Shown: one piece after another, positions 18,411 to 25,642 of the stretch
Position numbering within the stretch: the stretch's first letter is position 1
How the letters are laid out: each line of letters opens with the position of its first letter
NCBI GenBank assembly: GCA_946407725.1
Contig: CAMJPM010000006.1
Coordinates: 1 to 64,000 of the forward strand
DNA length: 64,000 bases
From: an uncultured Lachnospiraceae bacterium
Lineage (GTDB): Bacteria; Bacillota; Clostridia; Lachnospirales; Lachnospiraceae
Direction of reading: 5' to 3'
Notes under the pieces: generated by a model
Told to the model about the DNA's origin: nothing
Seen by the model: only the letters and a program-made list of their open reading frames with translations
The model's database searches: none
Position numbers and translations under genes: made by a program

Positions 18411-18734
18411 TTACGGGCCGAACAGTTTCGAAAAAATATCTATTCCCGCAGACATTTTTTTCAGCTCCTTCAGATTGGAGACCATATATTTTTCAAGCTG
18501 TGAAACCTCTTCTTTGGAAAAACCCCTGTTCCTTATGATTCTGCAGTCAGGGATCTTTCCCTCGGCGCTGTTTCCGGATTTATCGGAAAAAGTGACAAAA
18601 GCGTATTTTTCACCATTTTTATTTTCACAGACAGCAGAAACAGACATGTCAAGCTCCCGGTCATTATCCGGCTTATCCGGGGGAGCCGCATGTTTTTTTG
18701 TTTTATTGTCAGAGGATAGATCAAAATTTTCCAT
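18411..18734 (-). CDS. Small conserved-looking protein of unknown function
   Basis: From the ATG at 18734 the product has 107 residues. The N-terminal half is polar and Lys/Asp-rich and looks disordered. The C-terminal half has a folded character: YAFVTFSDKSG, then EGKIPDCRII, then FSKEEVSQLEKYM and an amphipathic helix to the end. No signal peptide or catalytic motif is visible. The open frame extends upstream to 18995, but that part overlaps the promoter of the transporter gene and reads poorly. No clear ribosome binding site supports the chosen start. I do not recognise a named family; similar small cytosolic proteins occur in Lachnospiraceae, as I recall. Confidence 0.6.
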   Translation of the reverse strand: MENFDLSSDNKTKKHAAPPDKPDNDRELDMSVSAVCENKNGEKYAFVTFSDKSGNSAEGKIPDCRIIRNRGFSKEEVSQLEKYMVSNLKELKKMSAGIDIFSKLFGP

Positions 18735-18868
18735 ATCATTTACAAGTATATCACTTTGATCCTCTGCCTTGAAGTATTTTAGTATCTGTTCAGAACAGAA
18801 CCTTAGTCGAGGTCTGAAAAAGACTGAAAAAAAGGCCTGAAAAAGGTTGGTATTTTCCTTTATTCTGT

Positions 18869-18897
18869 TGGGAATAGGGCGTGAATATGGTATAATC
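18869..18897 (+). promoter_or_regulatory. Promoter of the 2HCT transporter gene
   Basis: TTGGGA followed by a 17-base spacer and TATAAT, ending just before CCGGACAGG. The transcript would carry the structured repeat of 18931-19018 in its leader. Confidence 0.55.
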
Positions 18898-18930
18898 CGG
18901 ACAGGGGGAGACCTTTCGGAGAAGGAGACA

Positions 18931-19018
18931 AGTTTGAAAGTATTACTTTCAAACTTGCATCGGTGCCGAGGCAGGCACGTCACCGATGGGCACACTTGCC
19001 TGCGGCAAGGTACAAATT
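18931..19018 (+). repeat. Structured leader repeat, copy 1
   Basis: This has three nested elements: a near-palindrome TTTGAAAGTA/TACTTTCAAA, a CATCGGTG/CACCGATG hairpin, and CTTGCC-TGC-GGCAAG whose 3' arm carries the AAGG ribosome binding site. The same unit occurs at 22910-22996, again directly before a start codon. GCAGGCA inside the middle hairpin can also pair with TGCCTGC, so two exclusive folds are possible. Confidence 0.7.
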
Positions 19019-20404
19019 ATGACAGAAAAAAAGGGATACACAATGTTCAATCTGCCACTGAAATGGTTCATTATCTGTACGGTAGTGATCCTTGTGGCAG
19101 CCTACACCGGAGCCCTGCCGGAGGGAATGGCAGGATGCTTTGCGTTTATGATTGTGGTGGGAGAGATACTCTATATCATCGGAAACAAGACCCCCATTAT
19201 CAAGGACTATCTTGGGGGCGGCGCAGTGGTGGTGATATTCGGCTCCGCACTTCTTACCTACTTTAAGCTCATCCCCATGGCGGTGGATACGCTGGAGGAT
19301 GGCACCATTATCTATAATTTCAATATCATAAAGGGTATAGACCTGGTGGGAAACATCAATAAATTCTTTAAGCCCACGGGAGCTTTCCTGGACTGGTATA
19401 TAGCGGCCCTTATCACGGGTTCCATACTGGGAATGAACAGGAAGCTTCTTATCAACGCGGCCGCCCGCTATTTCCCCGCTATATTCGGGGGATTGATCAT
19501 GGCCTTTGCCCTTTGCACAGCCGCCGGAACCCTTCTGGGCTTCGGAAGCATCAAATCCCTGCTTCTTATAGCTCTTCCCATAATGGGAGGAGGCATGGGA
19601 GCCGGAGCCACGCCTTTATCAAAGATATTTGAAAGCGCCGGGACCATGTCGGCATCTGAAGCCATATCAATAATGTCCCCGGCTGTGGCCATAGGAAATG
19701 CCATTTCCATAATCATAGCAGGCATCATGACAAAGACCATGAAGGGCGATATGAACGGAAACGGCCAGCTTATGAGGAGAGGAACGGTAGATCCGGCGGA
19801 GCTTGAAATAAGCGATGAGGTGAAGGAAAAGAGGAACAGGATAAGCGTTTCCAATCTCGGCATAGGGCTTCTTGTTTCCGGAACCTTCTTTGCCTGGGGC
19901 TATGTATGCGCCATTATCTGGGATAAGCTGGTACCTGCCGTGACCATTCACGCCTACGCATTCATGATCATAACAGTGGCTATATTCAAGATCGCCAATA
20001 TATTGCCGGAGAATGTGGAAATAGCCTGTTTCCAGTGGTTCCAGTTCATAATGACCAATCTCACAAACGTGCTTTTAATGGGAATAGGAGTGTCCTATCT
20101 GGATATAGGACAGGTTATAAATAATATGTCCGTGACCTACATTATCCTCTGCGGCCTGACCTGCATAGGAGCTTTTGTGGGGGCAGCGCTGGTTGGAAAG
20201 CTGGTGGGCTTCTATCCCTTCGAGGCGGGCATCACTGCCGGGCTCTGCATGTCAAACATGGGAGGCACCGGAGATGTGGCGGTTCTTTCCGCAGCGGACA
20301 GAATGGAGCTCATGCCCTTCTCACAGATCTCATCGAGACTGGGGGGCGCTATAATCCTGTTGCTCGGGTCACTGATGCTGTCGGTTCTCGGACCGTTACT
20401 GTAA
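19019..20404 (+). CDS. 2-hydroxycarboxylate transporter (malate/citrate:Na+ symporter, 2HCT family)
   Basis: The roughly 460-residue membrane protein has about 11 hydrophobic segments and the two re-entrant-loop motifs of the CitS/CimH/MleP family: GGGMGAGATPLSKIF in the first half and GGTGDVAVLSAADRM in the second. It should import malate, citrate or a similar 2-hydroxy acid with Na+ or H+. The next gene is a malic enzyme, favouring malate. The start at 19019 is next to the AAGG of the leader repeat; ATG 19043, with its own AAGGG, is a credible alternative. An ATG at 18986 inside the repeat is in frame but lacks a ribosome binding site. Confidence 0.88.
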   Translation: MTEKKGYTMFNLPLKWFIICTVVILVAAYTGALPEGMAGCFAFMIVVGEILYIIGNKTPIIKDYLGGGAVVVIFGSALLTYFKLIPMAVDTLEDGTIIYNFNIIKGIDLVGNINKFFKPTGAFLDWYIAALITGSILGMNRKLLINAAARYFPAIFGGLIMAFALCTAAGTLLGFGSIKSLLLIALPIMGGGMGAGATPLSKIFESAGTMSASEAISIMSPAVAIGNAISIIIAGIMTKTMKGDMNGNGQLMRRGTVDPAELEISDEVKEKRNRISVSNLGIGLLVSGTFFAWGYVCAIIWDKLVPAVTIHAYAFMIITVAIFKIANILPENVEIACFQWFQFIMTNLTNVLLMGIGVSYLDIGQVINNMSVTYIILCGLTCIGAFVGAALVGKLVGFYPFEAGITAGLCMSNMGGTGDVAVLSAADRMELMPFSQISSRLGGAIILLLGSLMLSVLGPLL

Positions 20405-20416
20405 AAACTGTCTGAA

Positions 20417-20445
20417 ACCGGGGCAAACGGGTTTGCCGGGTTTTA
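20417..20445 (+). terminator. Terminator between transporter and malic enzyme
   Basis: CCGGGGCAAAC and GTTTGCCGGG form a stem followed by TTTT. It may only partly stop transcription, since malic enzyme follows within 40 bases. Confidence 0.7.
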
Positions 20446-20483
20446 TTACCTTTATGATAATCAATTGAAAGGAGAAATGCTGT

Positions 20484-21656
20484 ATGAATTATGCTGAAGA
20501 ATCCTTAAGGCTGCACGGTGAATGGAAGGGAAAGATAGAGGTTATTTCCCGTGTAGGGGTGAAAACAAAGGATGATCTGTCCCTTGCCTATACCCCCGGG
20601 GTTGCTGAACCCTGTCTTGCCATACAGAAGGATATAGACAAATCCTACGATCTTACCAGACGTCACAATATGTGCGCCGTTATTACCGACGGCTCCGCGG
20701 TTCTGGGTCTCGGGGATATCGGACCGGAAGCCGGAATGCCGGTAATGGAGGGAAAGTGCGTACTCTTTAAATCCTTCGGGGATGTGGATGCATTTCCTCT
20801 GTGCGTTAAGACAAAGGATGTGGATGAATTTGTTAATACTGTGGCCCTGATATCAGGCTCCTTCGGAGGCATCAATCTGGAGGACATATCTGCGCCCCGC
20901 TGTTTTGAGATAGAACGGAAGCTGAAGGAGAGGACGGATATCCCTATTTTCCACGACGACCAGCACGGGACTGCCGTGATCACCCTTGCAGGTATCACCA
21001 ACGCCCTTAAGGTGGTGGGAAAGAAAAAGGAAGATGTAAGGATAGTGACAAGCGGTGCGGGAGCAGCCGCCATTGCCATTGTGAAGCTCCTTTTATCCGC
21101 AGGATTTAGGGATATCACCATGTGCGACAGGAAGGGTGCCATATATGAGGGCAGGGACGGCTTAAACTGGATTAAGGAAGAAATGGCAAAGCAGACAAAT
21201 CTGGATAAAAAGTCCGGCAGCATAGGGGACATGCTTAAGGGAGCGGATATTTTCATAGGAGTTTCCGGACCCGGAACCGTTAATACGGATATGGTGAAGA
21301 CCATGAATAAGGATGCCATAATCTTTGCCTGTGCAAATCCCACACCGGAGATCTTCCCGGATGACGCAAAGGCTGGCGGGGCTAAAGTTATCGCTACAGG
21401 GCGGAGCGATTTCCCTAACCAGATAAATAATGTGCTGGCTTTCCCTGGTATCTTCAGAGGGACCTTTGATGTCAGGGCAAAGGATATTAATGAGGAAATG
21501 AAGATGGCAGCGGCAAAGGCTCTTTCAGATCTTATTTCCGATGAAGAGCTGAATGCGGATTATATCATTCCCTATGCCTTTGATCCCAAGGTGGGACCGG
21601 CAGTGGCTGCAGCCGTTGCAGAAGCTGCCAGAAAGAGCGGAGTGGCAAGAATATGA
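20484..21656 (+). CDS. NAD(P)-dependent malic enzyme
   Basis: The 390-residue protein is the short bacterial type of malic enzyme, converting malate to pyruvate and CO2 with reduction of NAD(P)+. Seen in sequence: AYTPGVAEPC near the N-terminus, ITDGSAVLGLGDIG, FHDDQHGTAV, a Rossmann-type GAGAAAIAI and the NPTPEI motif. AAAGGAG precedes the ATG. It sits between two candidate malate carriers and probably feeds imported malate into pyruvate and fermentation. Confidence 0.96.
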   Translation: MNYAEESLRLHGEWKGKIEVISRVGVKTKDDLSLAYTPGVAEPCLAIQKDIDKSYDLTRRHNMCAVITDGSAVLGLGDIGPEAGMPVMEGKCVLFKSFGDVDAFPLCVKTKDVDEFVNTVALISGSFGGINLEDISAPRCFEIERKLKERTDIPIFHDDQHGTAVITLAGITNALKVVGKKKEDVRIVTSGAGAAAIAIVKLLLSAGFRDITMCDRKGAIYEGRDGLNWIKEEMAKQTNLDKKSGSIGDMLKGADIFIGVSGPGTVNTDMVKTMNKDAIIFACANPTPEIFPDDAKAGGAKVIATGRSDFPNQINNVLAFPGIFRGTFDVRAKDINEEMKMAAAKALSDLISDEELNADYIIPYAFDPKVGPAVAAAVAEAARKSGVARI

Positions 21657-21661
21657 TACAG

Positions 21662-21717
21662 GGGTCAAAAGGTCACAGATGACGTGCCTGCACGGAAATT
21701 TGTGACTTTTTGGCCCG
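21662..21717 (+). other. Hairpin between malic enzyme and permease genes
   Basis: GGGTCAAAAGGTCACA pairs with TGTGACTTTTTGGCCC around a 23-base loop. It lies in the 73-base gap and could act as an mRNA processing or stability element. Confidence 0.55.
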
Positions 21718-21729
21718 CAATGGGGACCT

Positions 21730-22740
21730 ATGGTACCGGTTTTAGTATTTGCATTCAATGCGGTAGCACCAATACTGGCATTTATACTGATCGGCTTCTT
21801 TTGCAGGAGAAGCGGGATTATGAGCCTGAAATCCCTTAAGGAGATGAACAGGTTTAATTTCCGTTTCTCCTTTTTCTGTCTGATGTTCATTAATCTGTAC
21901 GGAATAAAGGATATGTCCATGATCCCCTTAAAGCCTCTGGGATTTCTTATGGCTTCCATAGTGCTTCTGACCCTTCTGGGAGTGGTGTTTTCAGGACATT
22001 TCACAGACCGGAGGAACCGCAGGGGAGTTCTGATCCAGAGCGCCTTTCGTTCAAACTATGCAATAATCGGAATATCCCTGGCGGAATCCCTTTCGGGAAG
22101 CGAGGGAGTCATTCTGGCCACGGTATGCCAGCTGCCCCTGATACTCTATTTCAATATAGTATCGGTAATAACCTACAGCATATATTCGGACAGCGGTGAA
22201 AAGACGGACGTGCTGAGTGTGGTAAAGGGATGCTTTAAGAACCCCATCATTCTGGGATTGCTTTCCGGAAGCCTGGTTCTTGTGGTACGTCAGTTTATTC
22301 CGGTGGACAGCAGCGGAGGCCCCGTTTTCAGCATAGAAAACGATTTCCCGTGGGTTTACAGGGTAATGCGGGATCTAAGCAGAGTGGCGACTCCTGTAGC
22401 CCTTGTTTCGCTGGGAGGGCAGCTTGAGATCGGCGATACCCGGTATTTCAGGAGAGAGCTCTGCTTTGGAATAGTGAGCCGGACCATAGCAGCACCCATT
22501 ATCGGGTTTTCCCTGGCCTTCCTCTATGAGCGCCTGGGATTTATGACCATCAATAATTCCCTTGCTGCGGTGATGGTGGCGGTTTTCGGAACACCCCTGG
22601 CGGTATCCAGCGCTGCCATGGCTTCGGAAATGGGGGCTGATGATGCCCTGGCAGGACAGGTGGTGGTCTGGACCAGCATAATAAGCATGTTTACTCTGTT
22701 CATTATTTCCGGATGCCTGAGGTTTTCCGGGATCCTGTAG
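21730..22740 (+). CDS. AEC-family permease (auxin efflux carrier/malate permease type)
   Basis: The 336-residue membrane protein has about ten hydrophobic segments in two groups of five around a hydrophilic centre, as in the AEC family that includes malate permeases. N-terminal features such as FNAVAPILAFILIGFFCRRSG, and a Gly/Ser-rich helix with VALVSLGGQLE, fit the family. The position directly behind malic enzyme suggests a C4-dicarboxylate or malate-related substrate, but these carriers are poorly defined. The ribosome binding site (GGGGAC) is weak. Confidence 0.85.
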   Translation: MVPVLVFAFNAVAPILAFILIGFFCRRSGIMSLKSLKEMNRFNFRFSFFCLMFINLYGIKDMSMIPLKPLGFLMASIVLLTLLGVVFSGHFTDRRNRRGVLIQSAFRSNYAIIGISLAESLSGSEGVILATVCQLPLILYFNIVSVITYSIYSDSGEKTDVLSVVKGCFKNPIILGLLSGSLVLVVRQFIPVDSSGGPVFSIENDFPWVYRVMRDLSRVATPVALVSLGGQLEIGDTRYFRRELCFGIVSRTIAAPIIGFSLAFLYERLGFMTINNSLAAVMVAVFGTPLAVSSAAMASEMGADDALAGQVVVWTSIISMFTLFIISGCLRFSGIL

Positions 22741-22782
22741 TTTTTTAGAGTAGTGCGGATGCCCTGAGGGCGGAAAGGTATA

Positions 22783-22901
22783 GGATAGCGAATTTTATCG
22801 AAAATTCGCTATCCGTACTTGGCACGTGCCCTGCTTTTTAGGGCACGTGTCCCGCGGAACGCGGGATTTCCGAACGCATTTTCCGATTTTGCGTTCGGAA
22901 A
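22783..22901. repeat. Cluster of four consecutive perfect hairpins
   Basis: GGATAGCGAATTTT/AAAATTCGCTATCC (14 bp, 22783-22814); GGCACGTGCCCT/AGGGCACGTGTC (22821-22851); CCCGCG-GAA-CGCGGG (22851-22865); TTTCCGAACGCA/TGCGTTCGGAAA (22867-22901). They abut one another and continue into the leader repeat at 22910, making seven stems in about 205 bases. Confidence 0.8.
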
Positions 22902-22909
22902 CCTATAAG

Positions 22910-22996
22910 ATTTGAAAGTAATACTTTCAAACTTTCATCGGTGCCGCGGCAGGCACGTCACCGATGGGCACACTTGCCTGCGGCAAGGTACAAAAG
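22910..22996 (+). repeat. Structured leader repeat, copy 2
   Basis: Nearly identical to 18931-19018: TTTGAAAGTA/TACTTTCAAA, CATCGGTG/CACCGATG, and CTTGCC-TGC-GGCAAG with the ribosome binding site AAGG in its 3' arm. It ends at the start codon of the Fe-S aldo/keto reductase. Confidence 0.75.
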
Positions 22997-24172
22997 ATGA
23001 TCTACAGAAAAGACAGATACGGTAACGCTCTTTCCGAGCTGGGCTTCGGATGTATGCGCTTTACCATGACCAACGGAAGGATCGATATCAAAAAAGCTGA
23101 AAGTGAGATAATGCGTGCCTATGAAATGGGCGTGAACTACTATGATACGGCCTATATCTATTCAGGCAGCGAAGCCGCTATAGGTGAGATATTTGAAAGA
23201 AATAACATCAGGGAAAAGATAAACATTGCCACAAAGCTTCCCCAGTATCTCATCAGCAGCAGGAAGGCCATCGATAAATATTTTAACGAACAGCTTCAGC
23301 GCTTAAGGACGAATTATATAGATTACTATCTCATGCACATGCTTACGGATATCGAGGCCTGGAATAAGCTTAAGTCCTTAGGCATACAGGAATGGATAGA
23401 CGAAAAAAAGAAGAGCGGGGAAATAAGGCAGATCGGCTTTTCCTTCCACGGGAATACCGATACATTCTTAAAGATATTAAATGCCTATGACTGGGATTTC
23501 TGCCAGATACAGTACAACTATCTGGATGAGACCACCCAGGCCGGGAGAAAGGGCCTTGAAGAGGCGGAAAAAAAGGGAATCCCTGTGATCATCATGGAGC
23601 CCCTCAGGGGCGGCAAGCTGGTGGAGCTCCTTCCGGAGGACGCCAAAAAAGCCATACGGGAGAACAGCCGGGGCTATACCCCGGCGGAATGGGCATTCCG
23701 CTGGCTGTGGGACCAGACTGGTGTGACGGTGGTATTATCCGGAATGAATTCTCTTTCCATGGTGGAAGAAAACTGTACCACCGCTTCGGACTGTTCACCG
23801 GGCTCCTTTACGGATGAAGACAGGGCACTGATAGAAAAAGTGAAGGACAGCATAAGCAGGACCATGAAGATAGGCTGCACCGGCTGTGCCTATTGCATGC
23901 CCTGTCCCAAAGGGGTGGATATCCCCGGGATATTCCGGTGTTATAACCATATGTATACCGAATCAAAGGGCTCCGGGCGGAAGGAATACTTCCAGACCGT
24001 GGGCTTCAGGAAGACTCCGTCGGATGCCACTATGTGCGTAGGCTGCGGAAAGTGCGAGTCCCACTGCCCCCAGCACCTTGAGATCAGGAAAATGCTCAAG
24101 GTTGCGGATCGTGAGCTCCGCCCCTTCTACTGGAAGATATTTACCGCCGTGGCCAGAAGGTTCAGCCTGTGA
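22997..24172 (+). CDS. Aldo/keto reductase with C-terminal 4Fe-4S ferredoxin domain
   Basis: The 391-residue protein joins an aldo/keto reductase barrel (about residues 1-270: DTAYIYSGSE, ATKLP, YLMHML) to a C-terminal iron-sulfur segment with CTGCAYCMPCPKG and CVGCGKCESHCPQ. These cysteines suit two [4Fe-4S] clusters. The family is common in anaerobic Clostridia and Bacteroidetes and is thought to exchange electrons with ferredoxin; the substrate is not known. The start at 22997 is set by AAGG in the leader repeat. An in-frame ATG at 22964 falls inside the repeat and is unlikely. Confidence 0.92.
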   Translation: MIYRKDRYGNALSELGFGCMRFTMTNGRIDIKKAESEIMRAYEMGVNYYDTAYIYSGSEAAIGEIFERNNIREKINIATKLPQYLISSRKAIDKYFNEQLQRLRTNYIDYYLMHMLTDIEAWNKLKSLGIQEWIDEKKKSGEIRQIGFSFHGNTDTFLKILNAYDWDFCQIQYNYLDETTQAGRKGLEEAEKKGIPVIIMEPLRGGKLVELLPEDAKKAIRENSRGYTPAEWAFRWLWDQTGVTVVLSGMNSLSMVEENCTTASDCSPGSFTDEDRALIEKVKDSISRTMKIGCTGCAYCMPCPKGVDIPGIFRCYNHMYTESKGSGRKEYFQTVGFRKTPSDATMCVGCGKCESHCPQHLEIRKMLKVADRELRPFYWKIFTAVARRFSL

Positions 24173-24217
24173 TCTTATTATCCTGTACCTAAATTTCAGA
24201 ATTGTGCGTATGACTTT

Positions 24218-24243
24218 AAGGGGTCCTGACAGACCCCTTTTGC
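24218..24243 (+). terminator. Terminator after the Fe-S aldo/keto reductase
   Basis: AAGGGGTC and GACCCCTT form an 8-bp stem with loop CTGACA, followed by TTTT. Confidence 0.85.
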
Positions 24244-24313
24244 ATGGTTTTAGATAATGTGCACAAAAAACACGCCTTAAATCTGTAAATAGTGACTTTT
24301 TTGCAATATGTCA

Positions 24314-24342
24314 TTGACTTGTACGTATATTTGTTACATAAT
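24314..24342 (+). promoter_or_regulatory. Promoter overlapped by an AraR-type operator
   Basis: TTGACT (24314-24319), a 17-base spacer and CATAAT (24337-24342) make a good promoter. Within it, ACTTGTACGTATATTT (24317-24332) closely resembles the Bacillus AraR operator consensus ATTTGTACGTACAAAT. This suggests autorepression by the downstream gene. Two TGTACA motifs follow at 24383-24388 and 24402-24407. Confidence 0.6.
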
Positions 24343-24472
24343 TTTCCACATAAGTTGACAATACAAATTTATGGATTTCACCTGTACAACTTTAGGAAAG
24401 ATGTACAGTAACTGTTGCGGATAACGGATCAGGGAGCTGTGATCATACACGGATCCTGAGCGCGGAGGAAAA

Positions 24473-25588
24473 ATGGCCGGACAGGATCCCAAATACCAGC
24501 TGGTTATAGACTGGATAAAAGAGAATATCGAATCCGGTGCGTTGAAGTATGGCGACAGGATCAAGTCCGAGAAGGAGCTGTCGGAGCAGTTCGGCCTCAG
24601 CCGCCAGACCGTAAGGCGGGCAACCTCTGAACTTGAAAAGGATAAGATCCTGACCCGGGTACAGGGCAGCGGCACCTATATCGGCGACAGGATACAGGGC
24701 TTCAGGCATGAAAAACACATGAATGTGGCTGTTATGAGTACCTATATCGACAGTTACATCTTCCCTCCCACATTAAAAGGGATAGAAACGGTGCTTTCGG
24801 CTCACGGATATACGACACAGCTTTTTTTTACAGATGACAAAATGGCTCAGGAAGCGGATATCCTTGAAAATCTGCTTTCAAAGAACGATATAGACGGACT
24901 TATCGCAGAACCCAGCAAGAGCGCTCTCCCCAATGCGAATATGAAGTATTACAGGGAAATAGTGAGAAGGGGCATACCGGTACTGTTCTTTAACGCCTCC
25001 TATCATTCGCTGCATATGCCCTGTGTCAGGATGGATGATGACAGAACCGCAAAGAGCGCCACAGAGCTTCTCATAAGGAACGGTCACAGGAATATAGCAG
25101 GGCTCTTCAAATGCGATGACGGACAGGGACACCACAGATATAACGGATATAACAAGGCACTGCTGGAAGCCCACATCAGGCCTGATGCGGGAAAGGTGAT
25201 CTGGATCGATACCCTGGTGCTTTCAAACTTAAGTCTGATTAAGGATTATATATTTGAAAGGCTTAAGGGATGTACGGCAGTTGTCTGTTACAATGATGAA
25301 GCGGCTTTCCAGCTGATTAACCTCTGTCTTTCGGAGAATATAGGTGTTCCCGAGGATCTGTCGGTGGTAAGCTTTGATGACTCGGATCTTTCCAGAATGT
25401 GTCAGGTTCCATTTACTTCCTACATCCATCCCAAGGAGGAGCTTGGAAGGAAGGCTGCGGAAAATCTGATTTCAATGATAGAAGATCCCGGATTTGATGC
25501 CAGCTTCATGTTTGAATCGGAACCGGTGATAAGGAATTCCATTAGAGACTTAAACCTGGAACGTAAAAGGCCCGGAGGTGCTGCCTGA
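24473..25588 (+). CDS. araR: AraR-like GntR/LacI-type transcriptional repressor
   Basis: The 371-residue protein has an N-terminal GntR winged-helix domain (about 1-75, with KSEKELSEQFGLSRQTVRRAT and VQGSGTYIG) fused to a LacI/periplasmic-binding-like effector domain (about 85-365, ending in a typical VVSFDDSDL and FTSYIHPKEELG pattern). That fusion is the hallmark of AraR, the L-arabinose-responsive repressor of Bacillus. A candidate AraR box overlaps its own promoter. It lies directly upstream of a pentose-type kinase and sugar ABC transporter, its probable targets. Confidence 0.85.
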   Translation: MAGQDPKYQLVIDWIKENIESGALKYGDRIKSEKELSEQFGLSRQTVRRATSELEKDKILTRVQGSGTYIGDRIQGFRHEKHMNVAVMSTYIDSYIFPPTLKGIETVLSAHGYTTQLFFTDDKMAQEADILENLLSKNDIDGLIAEPSKSALPNANMKYYREIVRRGIPVLFFNASYHSLHMPCVRMDDDRTAKSATELLIRNGHRNIAGLFKCDDGQGHHRYNGYNKALLEAHIRPDAGKVIWIDTLVLSNLSLIKDYIFERLKGCTAVVCYNDEAAFQLINLCLSENIGVPEDLSVVSFDDSDLSRMCQVPFTSYIHPKEELGRKAAENLISMIEDPGFDASFMFESEPVIRNSIRDLNLERKRPGGAA

Positions 25589-25642
25589 GAAGCAGCCCGG
25601 AATGACGCGGCTTTAGCAAATAACAAGGAAAGGAAGCGAAAC

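Larger units (their letters stand above)
24173..24472. other. Intergenic region: terminator, promoter and operator of the araR-like gene
   Basis: This holds the terminator at 24218-24243, then an AT-rich control region with the promoter and operator described separately. The leader before 24473 contains GAGCGCGGAGGAAAA, whose GGAGG is the ribosome binding site. Confidence 0.6.
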
